Part shown: positions 1-9,130 of the stretch, piece by piece
Layout of the letters: each line of letters starts with the position of its first letter
Numbering within the stretch: the stretch's first letter is position 1
Source of the DNA: Mycolicibacter arupensis
GTDB taxonomy: Bacteria; Actinomycetota; Actinomycetes; Mycobacteriales; Mycobacteriaceae
Length of the DNA: 64,000 nt
NCBI RefSeq assembly: GCF_002086515.1
Contig: NZ_MVHH01000018.1
Coordinates: 1 to 64,000 of the forward strand
Reading direction: 5' to 3'
Position numbers and translations under genes: made by a program
The notes under the pieces: generated by a model
Seen by the model: the letters and a program-made list of their open reading frames with translations, nothing else
Told to the model about the DNA's origin: nothing
Database searches by the model: none

Positions 1-77
1 TACCACCACCGGTCGGCGCGTTCGCCGGTCGCTCCCTGCCCCGGACCGACCGGCGAACGCGCCGACCGGTGGTGGTA
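1..77. repeat. Long perfect inverted repeat (30-bp arms)
   Basis: Positions 1-30 are the exact reverse complement of positions 48-77, around a 17-nt centre (31-47). The arms begin TACCACCACC and are GC-rich. The palindrome touches the window edge, so it may be longer. Transcribed, it would fold into a very stable hairpin. It lacks a trailing U-run, so it could be a terminator for an upstream gene or a dispersed mycobacterial intergenic palindrome. Confidence 0.85.
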
Positions 78-143
78 CCAGCCTTTCCAACCTCAAGCAC
101 CGCCAACACCCAACTAACGCGTCCGCGCGCTTGAATAGAGCCC

Positions 144-701
144 ATGCGGTCACACATCCTGATAGCGGCGCTCGGCGCGGCCCTGCTCACGGTCGCGTCC
201 CCGGCCAGCGCGGACAGTGCATCGGCGTTATCCGATCTGGTGGACGCCGCGGCCCAGCGGCTCCAGGTCGCCGACGACGTGGCGGCGATCAAATGGCAGA
301 CCGGAGCCGCCATCGAGGACCCGGCGCGGGTGGAGCAACAACTGGACAAGCTGTCCGCCGACGCCGCCAGAGATCACCTCGACCCCGGCTACGTCCGAAC
401 GATCTTCGCCGATCAGATCGCCGCCACCGAGGCTGCCGAGCACTACCGGTTCGCCCAGTGGAAGCTGGACCCCGCCGCCGCGCCATCGGTCGCGCCAGAA
501 CTGGCCGCGTCGCGGGCACGGATCGACGGCTTCAACCAGGTGATGCTGGCCCAGATTGGGCAGCGCTGGGAGTTGCTGCGCTCCCCGGACTGCGCCGTTG
601 AACTCGATCAGGCGACCCGGATCGTCAGCGACTCACGGCAACTCGACGAGTTCTATCGGCGAGCGTTGTCCTCGGCGACGCAGGATTACTGCTCCCGGTA
701 G
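144..701 (+). CDS. Secreted chorismate mutase, AroQ gamma class
   Basis: A 185-residue exported chorismate mutase that would convert chorismate to prephenate outside the cytoplasm. Residues 1-23 form a signal peptide ending ASA. The all-helical mature part matches the M. tuberculosis secreted enzyme (Rv1885c) with a constant offset of ten residues as I recall it: Arg39, Lys50, Arg62, Gln66, Thr95, Glu96, Glu99 and Arg124 occupy the active-site positions, and Cys150 and Cys183 match its disulfide. All key residues are present, so it should be active. It stands alone, convergent with pssA and 7 bp from it. In the H37Rv order I recall, the pssA neighbour is an AAA ATPase, so this gene's place here differs. 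Its physiological role outside the cell is not known from sequence. Confidence 0.93.
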   Translation: MRSHILIAALGAALLTVASPASADSASALSDLVDAAAQRLQVADDVAAIKWQTGAAIEDPARVEQQLDKLSADAARDHLDPGYVRTIFADQIAATEAAEHYRFAQWKLDPAAAPSVAPELAASRARIDGFNQVMLAQIGQRWELLRSPDCAVELDQATRIVSDSRQLDEFYRRALSSATQDYCSR

Positions 702-708
702 GGGCGGC

Positions 709-1611
709 TCAACGACTGGGCTTGCGCAGTCTCAGGCGGGCCATCGACTGACCACCGGGCCGGCGGATGCCGCGGCGCACGCCCGGACGGCGGCCCGGCT
801 GCGCCCGGCGAATCGCCCGCCGTGCTGCCCTGCGTTCCTTCGGCGCGTCTTCCCACGCCTCCGGGTGTGCGGCGACCCAGCGTTGACTGCGGACCGAGAA
901 CGGGATGGTGCACAGGTACAGCCCGATGAGCACCAGTACCAGCACGTAGGGGAACAGGAACGCCGCCGCGGCCACCAGCGCCAGCACCGCCAGCAGGACC
1001 GCGGCCAGGTGCGGCGGCACCGACACCGCGTGCATCTTGCGCATCGGGATTCGGCTGACCAGCAGCATGGAGGTGCCCACCACCCAGATGCAGGTGAACC
1101 ACTGCGACGTCCACCAGCCGTCACCGAACTGCAGCTTGGCGGCCAGTAGGCCCATCAGGGTGATCGCACCGGCCGGGGCGGGCATCCCGACGAAGAACTC
1201 CCGGGTGTAGGCCGGCTGGGTGGCATCGTCGAGCAGGGTGTTGAACCGGGCCAGCCGCAGCACCACACACACCGCGTACAACAGCACCACGATCCAGCCG
1301 GCCGGTTGTGTCGACAGCAGGGTCACATAGATGACCACCGCAGGCGCCACCCCGAAATCGACGGCGTCGGCCAGGGAGTCGATCTCAGCACCCATGCGTG
1401 ACTCGGCATCCAGGATGCGGGCCACCCGTCCGTCCAGACCGTCGAGGATGGCCGCGGCGGCGATCAGCGCCATGGCCAGATGGGGCTGTCCATCCAGTGC
1501 GTACTTGATGGAGGTCAGGCCGGCGCAGATCGCCAGCACCGTCATGGAGCTGGGCAGGATGTGCAGGCCCACCGGACCCCGGTTGCGCGCCGCGGGGGCG
1601 TGACTCGTCAT
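709..1611 (-). CDS. pssA: CDP-diacylglycerol--serine O-phosphatidyltransferase
   Basis: A 300-residue integral membrane enzyme that makes phosphatidylserine from CDP-diacylglycerol and serine. The CDP-alcohol phosphatidyltransferase motif is complete: Asp57, Asp60, Gly61, Ala64, Arg65, Gly74, Asp78 and Asp82. Several hydrophobic segments follow, and the C-terminus is a basic Arg-rich tail from about residue 255. The ATG overlaps the stop of psd by 4 bp, so the two are translationally coupled. The product feeds straight into Psd for phosphatidylethanolamine synthesis. The SDR-moeA-psd-pssA order matches the Rv0439c-Rv0436c block of M. tuberculosis. Confidence 0.95.
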   Translation of the reverse strand: MTSHAPAARNRGPVGLHILPSSMTVLAICAGLTSIKYALDGQPHLAMALIAAAAILDGLDGRVARILDAESRMGAEIDSLADAVDFGVAPAVVIYVTLLSTQPAGWIVVLLYAVCVVLRLARFNTLLDDATQPAYTREFFVGMPAPAGAITLMGLLAAKLQFGDGWWTSQWFTCIWVVGTSMLLVSRIPMRKMHAVSVPPHLAAVLLAVLALVAAAAFLFPYVLVLVLIGLYLCTIPFSVRSQRWVAAHPEAWEDAPKERRAARRAIRRAQPGRRPGVRRGIRRPGGQSMARLRLRKPSR

Positions 1612-2315
1612 GACAGCGTGGCGAGCACGGTCTCGCCGGCGACCATGCGCTGGCCCACGCCCACCAGCGGCTGCGTGCCCACCGGGAGGTAGACGTCCAG
1701 GCGCGAGCCGAACCGGATCAAGCCGTAGGTGTCGCCGATCGCCAGATGGTCGCCGGGCCGGGTGTCACAGATGATGCGCCGCGCGACCAGTCCGGCGACC
1801 TGAACGGCGACCACCTCGGCGCCCTCGGCGGTGCGGATGCGCACACTGTTGCGCTCGTTGTCCTCACTGGCTTCGGCGCGGTCCGCGGATCCGAACCGAC
1901 CGGCCCGATGCACGACCTCGATCACCTCACCGCCGATCGGTGCGCGCTGGACGTGCGCGTCGAAGACCGACATGAAGATGCAGACCCGCGGCAGGGGGGT
2001 GTCGGGCAGGTCCAGTTCTGGGGGCGGTGCCGCCGTGTCGACCAGGCAGACCTGGCCATCGGCAGGTGCCACCACCGCACCCGGTCGGGTGGGTGGCACC
2101 CGGTGCGGATGCCGGAAGAATCCTGCGCAGGCGCCGGCGGCCAGCAGCCCGGCGCCGCGCACCCACCGACGCTTGCGGCCCAGCACGGCCAGCCCCAGTG
2201 CACTTCCGACGAACGGCAGCCCCGCGCTGTGCATCGGCGGCACCGTCGAGCGCACCAGTTCGATCAGGTGTCGGATACCGCCGGGATCATCTGCTGCGCG
2301 GGGGCGTCTGGCCAT
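1608..2315 (-). CDS. psd: Phosphatidylserine decarboxylase proenzyme
   Basis: A 235-residue pyruvoyl-dependent decarboxylase that turns phosphatidylserine into phosphatidylethanolamine. The self-cleavage site is Gly203-Ser204 in [10 protein letters not shown], where the serine becomes the pyruvoyl group. Asp86 (APADGQV) and His121 (FDAHVQRAP) complete the autocatalytic triad. A hydrophobic stretch near residues 32-65 fits membrane association. It is the short actinobacterial form. It lies 25 bp downstream of moeA and overlaps pssA by 4 bp. Confidence 0.95.
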   Translation of the reverse strand: MARRPRAADDPGGIRHLIELVRSTVPPMHSAGLPFVGSALGLAVLGRKRRWVRGAGLLAAGACAGFFRHPHRVPPTRPGAVVAPADGQVCLVDTAAPPPELDLPDTPLPRVCIFMSVFDAHVQRAPIGGEVIEVVHRAGRFGSADRAEASEDNERNSVRIRTAEGAEVVAVQVAGLVARRIICDTRPGDHLAIGDTYGLIRFGSRLDVYLPVGTQPLVGVGQRMVAGETVLATLS

Positions 2316-2340
2316 TGGGCCATCTTAGAAGCTGGGGTGT

Positions 2341-3570
2341 TCACGTGGTGAGGTCCCAGACCTCCACCGGAGTGCCCTCCGGCAGTTCGGTCACCTCATC
2401 GGCGATGTCCAGCAGGCAGTTCGCCGAAGCCAGATAGCGCAGATGATGCGAGGCGGGCGGCCCGTAGTTGGTGACGGTCCCGGTCTCGGCGTCGAGCAGG
2501 CCGCGCCGGAACTGGCGCTTGCCGGCCGGGGAGATCAGCTTCTCGGCCAGAATTGCGGTGCGCAGCGGTCGATCGGGGTTCGGCAGGTGCATTGCGCGCC
2601 GCAGTGCGGGCCGCACGAACACCTCGAAGGACACTTGGGCGCTGACCGGATTGCCCGGCAGGGTGATGATGGCGCAATCGGATCCGGGCGCACCGATTCT
2701 GCCGATGCCCTGGGGCATCCCGGGCTGCATCGCCACCTTGACGAAGTGCACCCCCTGGCCGCCGTCGCGGCCGAAGGCGTCCTTGACCACCTCGTAGGCG
2801 CCCGCGCTGACCCCGCCGCTGGTGATCACCAAGTCCACCGCCCCGTCCCGCACGCCGTAGCGGTCGAGCACGCCGATGAACTCAGCGGTGTCGTCGGCGA
2901 CCGTCACCGCGGCCACCACCTCGGCGCCGGCCTCTCGCACTGCGGCCGCCAGCATCACGCCGTTGGATTCGTAGATCTGGCCGGGCGCCAGCGGTGTGCC
3001 CGGAGCGACCAGTTCGGAACCGGTGGAGATCACCAGAACCCGCTGCCGGGGCTGCACCGTCAGCTCGGCCAGACCCAGCGCCGAGGCCAGGCCGGCGGCC
3101 GGTGCGGTGACGACCTGCCCGGCCCACAGCACCGTGGTGCCTGCGGCGACGTCGCCTCCGGCGCGACGGATATGGCGGCCCGGCGGCGTGGGGGCATGGA
3201 TCCGGACCACCTCGGCCCCGCCGTCGGTGTCCTCGACCGCGATCACCGCGTCGGCGCCACCCGGAAAGGGGGCGCCCGTCATGATGCGGTGCGCGGTACC
3301 CGGCGTCAGTGTGGGGATATCGGTGCGTCCGGCGGGAATGTCCTCGGGCACAGGCAAAGTCACCGGATGTTCCGGCGCCGCGTCGGCCACATCGGCGGCC
3401 ACCACTGCGTAGCCGTCCATCGCGGAATTGTCGAAGACCGGCAGCGAGATCGGCGCGATGACATCCGTGGACAGGACCAGGCCCGCGGCATCGGACACCG
3501 CCACAGCGGCCGGCGGCCGGGCTTGAACCAGGTCGGTGACGGCCCGCTGATGCTCTTCGACGGATCGCAT
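2341..3570 (-). CDS. moeA: Molybdopterin molybdenumtransferase MoeA
   Basis: A 409-residue protein that inserts molybdate into adenylylated molybdopterin. The N-terminal MoeA segment has PVFDNSAMDGYA and GTAHRIMTGAPFP; the central MoCF-binding domain has STGSELV and the SGGVSAGAYE loop; the C-terminal barrel has LPGNPVSAQVSFEVF. The length is normal for the family. The ATG at 3570 lies 14 bp after the SDR stop, so the genes are probably cotranscribed. Its position beside psd/pssA and near groEL2 corresponds to moeA2 (Rv0438c) rather than the other mycobacterial moeA paralogue. No molybdoenzyme gene is nearby. Confidence 0.95.
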   Translation of the reverse strand: MRSVEEHQRAVTDLVQARPPAAVAVSDAAGLVLSTDVIAPISLPVFDNSAMDGYAVVAADVADAAPEHPVTLPVPEDIPAGRTDIPTLTPGTAHRIMTGAPFPGGADAVIAVEDTDGGAEVVRIHAPTPPGRHIRRAGGDVAAGTTVLWAGQVVTAPAAGLASALGLAELTVQPRQRVLVISTGSELVAPGTPLAPGQIYESNGVMLAAAVREAGAEVVAAVTVADDTAEFIGVLDRYGVRDGAVDLVITSGGVSAGAYEVVKDAFGRDGGQGVHFVKVAMQPGMPQGIGRIGAPGSDCAIITLPGNPVSAQVSFEVFVRPALRRAMHLPNPDRPLRTAILAEKLISPAGKRQFRRGLLDAETGTVTNYGPPASHHLRYLASANCLLDIADEVTELPEGTPVEVWDLTT

Positions 3571-3584
3571 GCGGACAGTCTGAC

Positions 3585-4508
3585 CTAGACGGGGAAGGTG
3601 ATCGCGGTCAGTTCCTCAGACACCGCCCACAGCCGCTGCTGCAGCTCGACGTCGTGGGCCTGCTTGCTGGCCTCGACCAGCTTGGGTTGCCCGCGCTGCT
3701 CGCCTATTCCGCTGGGCCCGTAGTACTGGCCTCCAACCACCTCGGGGTCGGTGGCCGCCCGCAGGACCGGCAGGGCACCCATGGCGGCGCTCTGCACCAT
3801 CAACGGCGACAGCAACCGGTCGGCGGGACGCAGAAAGGGTGGCAGGTAGCGCGTCAACTCGGTGTGCGCCGTACCGGGATGGGCGGCCACGGCGATAGTC
3901 GACGCACCATGAGCCGCCAGCCGGCGTTGCAACTCGTAGGTGAACATCAGGTTGGCCAGCTTCGACTGACCGTAGGCGGCGATCCGGTTGTAGCCGTTCT
4001 CCCATTGCAGGTCGTCGAAATGGATCGCGGCCATGATCCGGTGCGCCATGCTGCTGACCGTCACCACCCGTGAGCCCGCCACCTGCATCAGCTGCGGCAG
4101 CAGCAGCCCGGTCAAGGCGAAATGCCCGAGATGGTTGGTGCCGAACTGCAGCTCGAATCCGTCGACGGTGGTCTGCTTGGGCGTGTACATGACACCCGCG
4201 TTGTTGATCAGCAGATCGATGCGGGGGTAGGTGCTGCGCAGCTGTTCGGCGGCCTGCCGGATCGACGCCAGCGAGCTCAAGTCGAGTTGTTGAACGACGA
4301 CGGTGGCGTGCGGGTGCTCGGCGCTGATCCGACCAGCGGCGGCATCGCCCTTGTCGAGATCACGGACCGCCAACACCACCACCGCGCCGTGGCGGGCCAA
4401 CGCGGCAGCGGTGTGATAGCCGATTCCGGTGTTAGAGCCGGTGATTACCGCGATGCGTCCGGTCTGGTCGGGCACGTCCTCTGCGGTCCAGGTGTCCCGA
4501 ATGCCCAT
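3585..4508 (-). CDS. Short-chain dehydrogenase/reductase (Rv0439c type), copy 1
   Basis: A 307-residue SDR oxidoreductase of the retinol-dehydrogenase-like group. It has the TGSNTGIG dinucleotide motif near residue 22, LLINNAG, a catalytic Ser in VSSMAHR and the YGQSK catalytic Tyr-Lys pair. The frame is open further upstream, but the ATG at 4508 gives the family N-terminus MGIRDTWTAEDVPDQ and matches the paralogue at 9131-10042. It probably leads the moeA-psd-pssA operon. The substrate is unknown. It is divergent from the PH-domain gene, with 96 bp between. Confidence 0.9.
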   Translation of the reverse strand: MGIRDTWTAEDVPDQTGRIAVITGSNTGIGYHTAAALARHGAVVVLAVRDLDKGDAAAGRISAEHPHATVVVQQLDLSSLASIRQAAEQLRSTYPRIDLLINNAGVMYTPKQTTVDGFELQFGTNHLGHFALTGLLLPQLMQVAGSRVVTVSSMAHRIMAAIHFDDLQWENGYNRIAAYGQSKLANLMFTYELQRRLAAHGASTIAVAAHPGTAHTELTRYLPPFLRPADRLLSPLMVQSAAMGALPVLRAATDPEVVGGQYYGPSGIGEQRGQPKLVEASKQAHDVELQQRLWAVSEELTAITFPV

Positions 4509-4604
4509 GTGACAAACGATACTCAGGTGACAGCACCTTGGCCGCGTCCGCTTTCCCCCCCGTTGCCGATGCGGCCCGGCCCGCGCCCTGACATCCTCTC
4601 CTAC

Positions 4605-5141
4605 ATGGCCCAGCACGAAAACCAGTCCGGCGAGATGATGCTGCTCGAACCCGCCAACCCGCCCAGCTCCCGCGCGCCACTGGTCTGGGCGATGGTCGGT
4701 GCGGTGCCCTGGCTCGTGCTGGCAGTGCTGGAGTTGGGCTGGGCCATGGCCGATGAGCAGATCGCCGAGGCGACCGTGCGCTACCCGCACTGGCTGCACA
4801 CCGCCGCCCTGGTGATCACGGCGCTGGGCCTGGTGGTTTCGGTCGTGATCGCCCCGCTGTGGCGTTACCGCGTGCACCGGTGGGACCTCAGCGACCGAGC
4901 GGTCTACACCCGGACCGGCTGGTTGGTGCAGGAACGCCGGATCGCGCCGCTGTCGCGGGTGCAGACGGTCGACACCTACCGGGGACCGCTGGACCGGCTG
5001 CTGGGGCTGGCCAATGTGCGGGTGACAACCGCGTCCTCCGCCGGTGCGGTGCACATCGTTGCGCTGGATGCCGCGGTCGCCGACTGGGTGGTCGAGCAAC
5101 TGACCGACATCGCCTCGCTCGGGGCAGGGGATGCCACGTGA
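4605..5141 (+). CDS. PH-domain membrane protein, YdbS-like
   Basis: A 178-residue membrane protein with two hydrophobic segments (about 24-45 and 66-88) followed by a bacterial PH (bPH2/DUF304) domain from about residue 90, containing RYRVHRWDLSDRAVYTRTGW and RIAPLSRVQTVDTYRGPLDR. I start it at ATG 4605; an in-frame ATG at 4569 is possible, and neither has a strong ribosome site. Its stop overlaps the GTG of the next PH gene. The pair resembles the YdbS-YdbT arrangement of Gram-positive bacteria, where such proteins act at the membrane. No enzymatic motif is visible. Confidence 0.85.
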   Translation: MAQHENQSGEMMLLEPANPPSSRAPLVWAMVGAVPWLVLAVLELGWAMADEQIAEATVRYPHWLHTAALVITALGLVVSVVIAPLWRYRVHRWDLSDRAVYTRTGWLVQERRIAPLSRVQTVDTYRGPLDRLLGLANVRVTTASSAGAVHIVALDAAVADWVVEQLTDIASLGAGDAT

Positions 5142-6634
5142 GCAGCGTCCCCGGTCAGCCGGGCTGGCAGCGGTTGAGCCCGCGGATGCTGCTGGTGCAT
5201 CCGCTGCACGAGCTGCTGCGCGAGCTGCCGCTGCTGGTCGCGGTGGTGGTGTTCGGCTCGGCGACCGACAACCAGCTCTGGGTGCTGCCGCTGGTGGGGG
5301 CGATCGCCGTGGTGGGTGTGACGCGCTGGTTCACCACGGGTTACCGGATCGAGTCCGACCCCGAAGCGGGCCTGGTCCAGCTGCGCTCCGGCCTGATTCG
5401 CCGCAAAGTGCTGTCGGTGCCGCGTAATCGCATTCGTTCGGTGGAGACCGACGCCAGGCCGTTGCACCGACTCCTGGGTCTGACCGTGTTGCGCGTCAGC
5501 ACCGGCCAGCATGCGGCCGGAGACGGGGCTTTCGAGCTGAACGCGGTCGAGAGCGCTCAGGTGCCCCAGCTGCGGGCGATGCTGCTGGCCCACACGGGGC
5601 AGGGCGACGATGACCCCGAATCGGCGCCCGCGCCTGCGACGGTGTTGGCGCGGTGGGATCCGTCGTGGCTGCGCTACAGCCCCCTGAGCCTGTCCGGGCT
5701 GGTGATGGTCGGCGCCGCGGTGGGAGCACTGTTTCAGAGCGGAGTCTGGGCGGCGCTGCAGGATTCGCCGGTGAGCAGGGACTGGATCATCGCCGCCGAG
5801 CAGTTCGGACTTCAGCAGAGCGCGGTACTCATCGCCGCCGCGCTGTGGGTGGTGTCCATGGTGTTGGCGGTGCTGCGCTCCCTGCTGACCTACGGAAACC
5901 TGGTGCTGTCGCGCAGATATGGGGCAGCGGGCGACGTGCTGGCGCTGAGCTATGGGCTGCTTCGGGTCCGCCATTACAACTACGACATGCGTCGGCTGCG
6001 TGGCGGAACGCTGCGACGGCCATTGCTGGTGCGGCTGTTCGGCGGTGCGCGGCTGGATGCGGCGATGACGGGTGTCACCGGCGAAGGGGAGTCCTCGATC
6101 CTGCTGCCGCCGTGCCCGCGGGCCACCGCCGAGGACGTGTTGACCGGACTGGTCGATGACCCCGCCGCGGTCTCCGGGCCGCTACGCAAACATGGGCCGG
6201 CGGCCACTCGGCGGCGCTGGACCCGGGCGATGATGGGACCGGTGGCTCTGGGTGCGGGGCTTGCTGTTGCGGCCGTGTCAGGCGGGGTTCCCCCCTGGTG
6301 CTGGGCGCTGTGGGCTGCGCTGATGGCGGGTGCGGCGGCGCTGGCCGCGGACCGGGCGAGGGTCCTCGGGCATCGTGTCGATGAGCGCTGGCTGTCGGCG
6401 CGCACCGGCAGTTGGGAACAGCGCCGCTACTGCATCGCCACCGCCGGAATCGTCGGTTGGACGGTGCGCCAGAGCTGGTTTCAGCGCCGGGCCGGGTTGG
6501 CAACCCTGATCGCGGCCACCGCCGCGGGGGTCAAGGCCTACCGAGTGGTCGATGTGCCCCAGGACTGGGCGTGGTCGGTGATCGCCCAGGCTTCACCGTG
6601 GTTGGCCGACAGCGCCGGGGCTCACCGGGGCTGA
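5138..6634 (+). CDS. Multi-PH-domain membrane protein, YdbT-like
   Basis: A 498-residue membrane protein. After an N-terminal hydrophobic pair (about 25-62) a bPH2 domain follows (RIESDPEAGLVQLRSGLIRR). After two more hydrophobic segments (about 185-255) comes a second PH-like repeat (GAAGDVLALSYGLLRVRHYN), then a further pair (about 366-400) and a third repeat near the C-terminus (SARTGSWEQRRYC). The GTG at 5138 overlaps the preceding stop (GTGA), giving coupled translation. With the gene upstream it probably forms a two-component membrane complex. Function is not established here. Confidence 0.85.
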   Translation: MSSVPGQPGWQRLSPRMLLVHPLHELLRELPLLVAVVVFGSATDNQLWVLPLVGAIAVVGVTRWFTTGYRIESDPEAGLVQLRSGLIRRKVLSVPRNRIRSVETDARPLHRLLGLTVLRVSTGQHAAGDGAFELNAVESAQVPQLRAMLLAHTGQGDDDPESAPAPATVLARWDPSWLRYSPLSLSGLVMVGAAVGALFQSGVWAALQDSPVSRDWIIAAEQFGLQQSAVLIAAALWVVSMVLAVLRSLLTYGNLVLSRRYGAAGDVLALSYGLLRVRHYNYDMRRLRGGTLRRPLLVRLFGGARLDAAMTGVTGEGESSILLPPCPRATAEDVLTGLVDDPAAVSGPLRKHGPAATRRRWTRAMMGPVALGAGLAVAAVSGGVPPWCWALWAALMAGAAALAADRARVLGHRVDERWLSARTGSWEQRRYCIATAGIVGWTVRQSWFQRRAGLATLIAATAAGVKAYRVVDVPQDWAWSVIAQASPWLADSAGAHRG

Positions 6635-6673
6635 GCGCGCTTCAGCTAACCGGGAGGCTGATTCGGCCGGACC

Positions 6674-8413
6674 CTACAGCTGACGGATGGCCACGATCCG
6701 CGCCCGCAGCTGATCCGATGTCGCCGCCGCCACCGGCGGGCCGCCGCAGATCCGGCGCAATTCGTTGTGAATCCAGCCGTGCGGCTTGCCGAGTCGATGG
6801 TGTGCCGCCGACACCAGCGCGTTGAGCTCATGGCGCAACGCCCGCAATTGACCGTGCGTGGTCACCGGCGCCGGAGCCCCCCCGGCGGCGGCCACTTTCG
6901 ACCGGCGGTCCAGCTGCTCCTCCTGGCGCTGCCGCAGCAAGTCACGCATCTGGTTGGCATCGAGCAGCCCGGGGATACCCAGGTAGTCGGCCTCTTCCTC
7001 GCTGCCGGCCGGGGTGGCGGTGCCAAAGGATGCGCCGTCGAAGATCACCTGGTCCAGTTCGGCGTCGGCTCCCAGCGACTCGAACTTGTGCTCCAGCTCC
7101 GAGGGTTCGTCGCGCCGGCGTTCGGCCTCGGCGAACTCGTCGCGCTCGGACTCCCGGTGGGGCTTGCCGAGGACGTGGTTGCGCTGCTGCTCCATTTCGC
7201 TGGCCAGCCCCAGCAGTGAAGGCACCGACGGCAGGAAGATGCTGGCGGTCTCGCCGGGCCGGCGTGACCGCACGAATCGGCCGATCGCCTGGGCGAAGAA
7301 CAACGGGGTGGACGCGCTGGTGGCATAGACACCGACCGCCAGCCGGGGCACGTCGACGCCTTCGGAGACCATCCGCACCGCTACCAGCCAGCGGCTGGTG
7401 GCCGCGGAGAACTGGGCGATCTTGTCCGAGGCGCTCGGGTCATCGGAGAGCACCACCGTGGGTTCCTCGCCGGTGTGCCGCTTCAGCAGCACCGCGTAGG
7501 CGCGGGCCGCCTTCTGGTCGGTGGCGATGATCATGCCGCCCGCGTCGGCCATGCCGCCGTCGCGCAGCTGGCGCAGTCGCGTGTCTGCGGCGGTGATCAC
7601 CGCCGGCATCCATTCCCCGGCGGGGTCCAGCGCGGTGCGCCACGCCCGCGCCGTGTGCTCGGCGGTGAGCGGTTCGCCGAGCCGGGCCGAGTGCTCCTCC
7701 CCGGCGCTGTCGCGCCAGCGGGCTTCCCCCGAGTACGCCATGAACACCACCGGGCGCACCACGCCGTCGGCGAGCGCGTCGGTGTAGCCGTAGCTGTCGT
7801 CGGCCACCGAGCGCAGGTGGCCGGCGCCGTCGGGCTCATAGTTCACGAACGGGATGGGGCTGTCGTCGCTGCGGAACGGGGTACCGGTCAGGGCCAGCCG
7901 GCGGGTGGCGTCGTCGAATGCCTCCCGGATGCCCTCACCCCAGCTCTTCGCGTCGCCGCCGTGGTGGATCTCGTCGAAGATCACCAGGGTTTTGGCGGCC
8001 TCGGTGCGCACCCGATGCCGGGCGGGATGGCTGGCCACCTGGGCATAGGTGACCACCACACCGTGGTACTCCGAGCTGGTCTGCGAGTCGGAGTTGGAGA
8101 ACCTCGGGTCCAGGGCGATCCCGTGGGATGCGGCGGCGGAGGCCCACTGCACTTTCAGGTGTTCGGTGGGGACCACGATGGTGATCCGCTCGACGGTGCG
8201 GTCGGCCAGCAGCTCGGCGACGATGCGCAGAGCGAACGTGGTCTTGCCTGCGCCGGGGGTGGCCACCATCAGGAAATCCCGCGGCTTGGCGGTCAGATAG
8301 CGCACCAGAGCCCGGCGTTGCCAGCCCCGCAAAGCCCGGGTGCTGGGCGCTGCTTCAGCCCGCACCCGGTCTCCTATCTGATCGAGATCGAGTCTAGGGC
8401 AAGCCGATAGCAT
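6674..8413 (-). CDS. DEAD/DEAH-box superfamily 2 helicase
   Basis: A 579-residue SF2 helicase/translocase. Walker A is ATPGAGKTT, motif II is DEIHHG, motif III is LTGTPFR, and motif VI is QAIGRFVRSRRPGE. A roughly 180-residue C-terminal region is rich in charged residues and has no motif I recognise. I use the ATG at 8413. A GTG at 8365 with GGAG five bases upstream is a credible alternative that would give 563 residues (starting MRAEAAPSTRALRGWQ). The upstream start faces the divergent M24 gene at 8421, so the promoters must overlap or be internal. The substrate (DNA or RNA) cannot be told from sequence. Confidence 0.88.
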   Translation of the reverse strand: MLSACPRLDLDQIGDRVRAEAAPSTRALRGWQRRALVRYLTAKPRDFLMVATPGAGKTTFALRIVAELLADRTVERITIVVPTEHLKVQWASAAASHGIALDPRFSNSDSQTSSEYHGVVVTYAQVASHPARHRVRTEAAKTLVIFDEIHHGGDAKSWGEGIREAFDDATRRLALTGTPFRSDDSPIPFVNYEPDGAGHLRSVADDSYGYTDALADGVVRPVVFMAYSGEARWRDSAGEEHSARLGEPLTAEHTARAWRTALDPAGEWMPAVITAADTRLRQLRDGGMADAGGMIIATDQKAARAYAVLLKRHTGEEPTVVLSDDPSASDKIAQFSAATSRWLVAVRMVSEGVDVPRLAVGVYATSASTPLFFAQAIGRFVRSRRPGETASIFLPSVPSLLGLASEMEQQRNHVLGKPHRESERDEFAEAERRRDEPSELEHKFESLGADAELDQVIFDGASFGTATPAGSEEEADYLGIPGLLDANQMRDLLRQRQEEQLDRRSKVAAAGGAPAPVTTHGQLRALRHELNALVSAAHHRLGKPHGWIHNELRRICGGPPVAAATSDQLRARIVAIRQL

Positions 8414-8420
8414 CGCTGGT

Positions 8421-9122
8421 GTGTCCACCCCGCGCGAGCCGGAATCCGTGCGTGTCGAGCGACTCCGCGACGCGCAGGCCAAGGCCGCCGCCCTCTTCGG
8501 TGAGATCGAGCGCCGCGGCATGGTCCGTCCCGGAGTCGGGGAGCGGCAGCTCTCCGACGAGATCCGTGACCTGGCCGCGGACATGTTCGGGGTGACCCGG
8601 CATTGGCATCGCCGGGTGGTGCGGGCCGGGGAGAACACCCTGCTGCCGTTCCACGCCGACCCGCCCGACCGGGTGCTGGCCGACGACGACATCGCCTACC
8701 TGGATCTGGGGCCGATCTTCGAAGAGTGGGAGGCCGACTTCGGTCGCACCTTCGTGCTCGGTGAGGATCCGGACAAGCTGGCGCTGCGTGACGCGCTGCC
8801 ACGGGTGTGGCAGGCCGGCCGGACCTTCTTCGAGGCGCACGCGGACATCACCGGGGCGCAGCTGTACGAACACGTCGTCGGCCTGGCCCAGGCCGAGGGC
8901 TTCGAATTCGGGGCTCCGATTGCCGGGCACCTGCTCGGGGAGTTTCCGCACAAGAAGATCTCCGGTGACGAGGCCCGGTTCTACGTGGCGCCCGGATCCG
9001 ACGAACCGATGCGGCGCACCGATCCCACCGGCAGGGTCTGCCACTGGATCCTGGAGGTGCACCTGGCGAACCGGGCCCGCGGCTTTGGCGGCTTTTACGA
9101 ACAGCTGCTCGACGTGGTGTGA
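8421..9122 (+). CDS. M24-family metallopeptidase
   Basis: A 233-residue pita-bread-fold hydrolase of the methionine aminopeptidase/prolidase superfamily. The five metal ligands are recognisable as Asp95, Asp106, His170, Glu212 and Glu227. At 233 residues it is just the catalytic domain, with no prolidase N-terminal domain. It starts at GTG 8421, divergent from the helicase. It is not the housekeeping Map by sequence feel, so a dipeptidase or creatinase-like role is possible. The substrate is unresolved. Confidence 0.85.
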   Translation: MSTPREPESVRVERLRDAQAKAAALFGEIERRGMVRPGVGERQLSDEIRDLAADMFGVTRHWHRRVVRAGENTLLPFHADPPDRVLADDDIAYLDLGPIFEEWEADFGRTFVLGEDPDKLALRDALPRVWQAGRTFFEAHADITGAQLYEHVVGLAQAEGFEFGAPIAGHLLGEFPHKKISGDEARFYVAPGSDEPMRRTDPTGRVCHWILEVHLANRARGFGGFYEQLLDVV

Positions 9123-9130
9123 GTCCCCGA

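Noticed and set aside
4509..5099. N-terminal extension of the first SDR to 504 residues
   Set aside because: It would run antisense through the PH-domain gene; the ATG at 4508 gives the family N-terminus and agrees with the paralogue.
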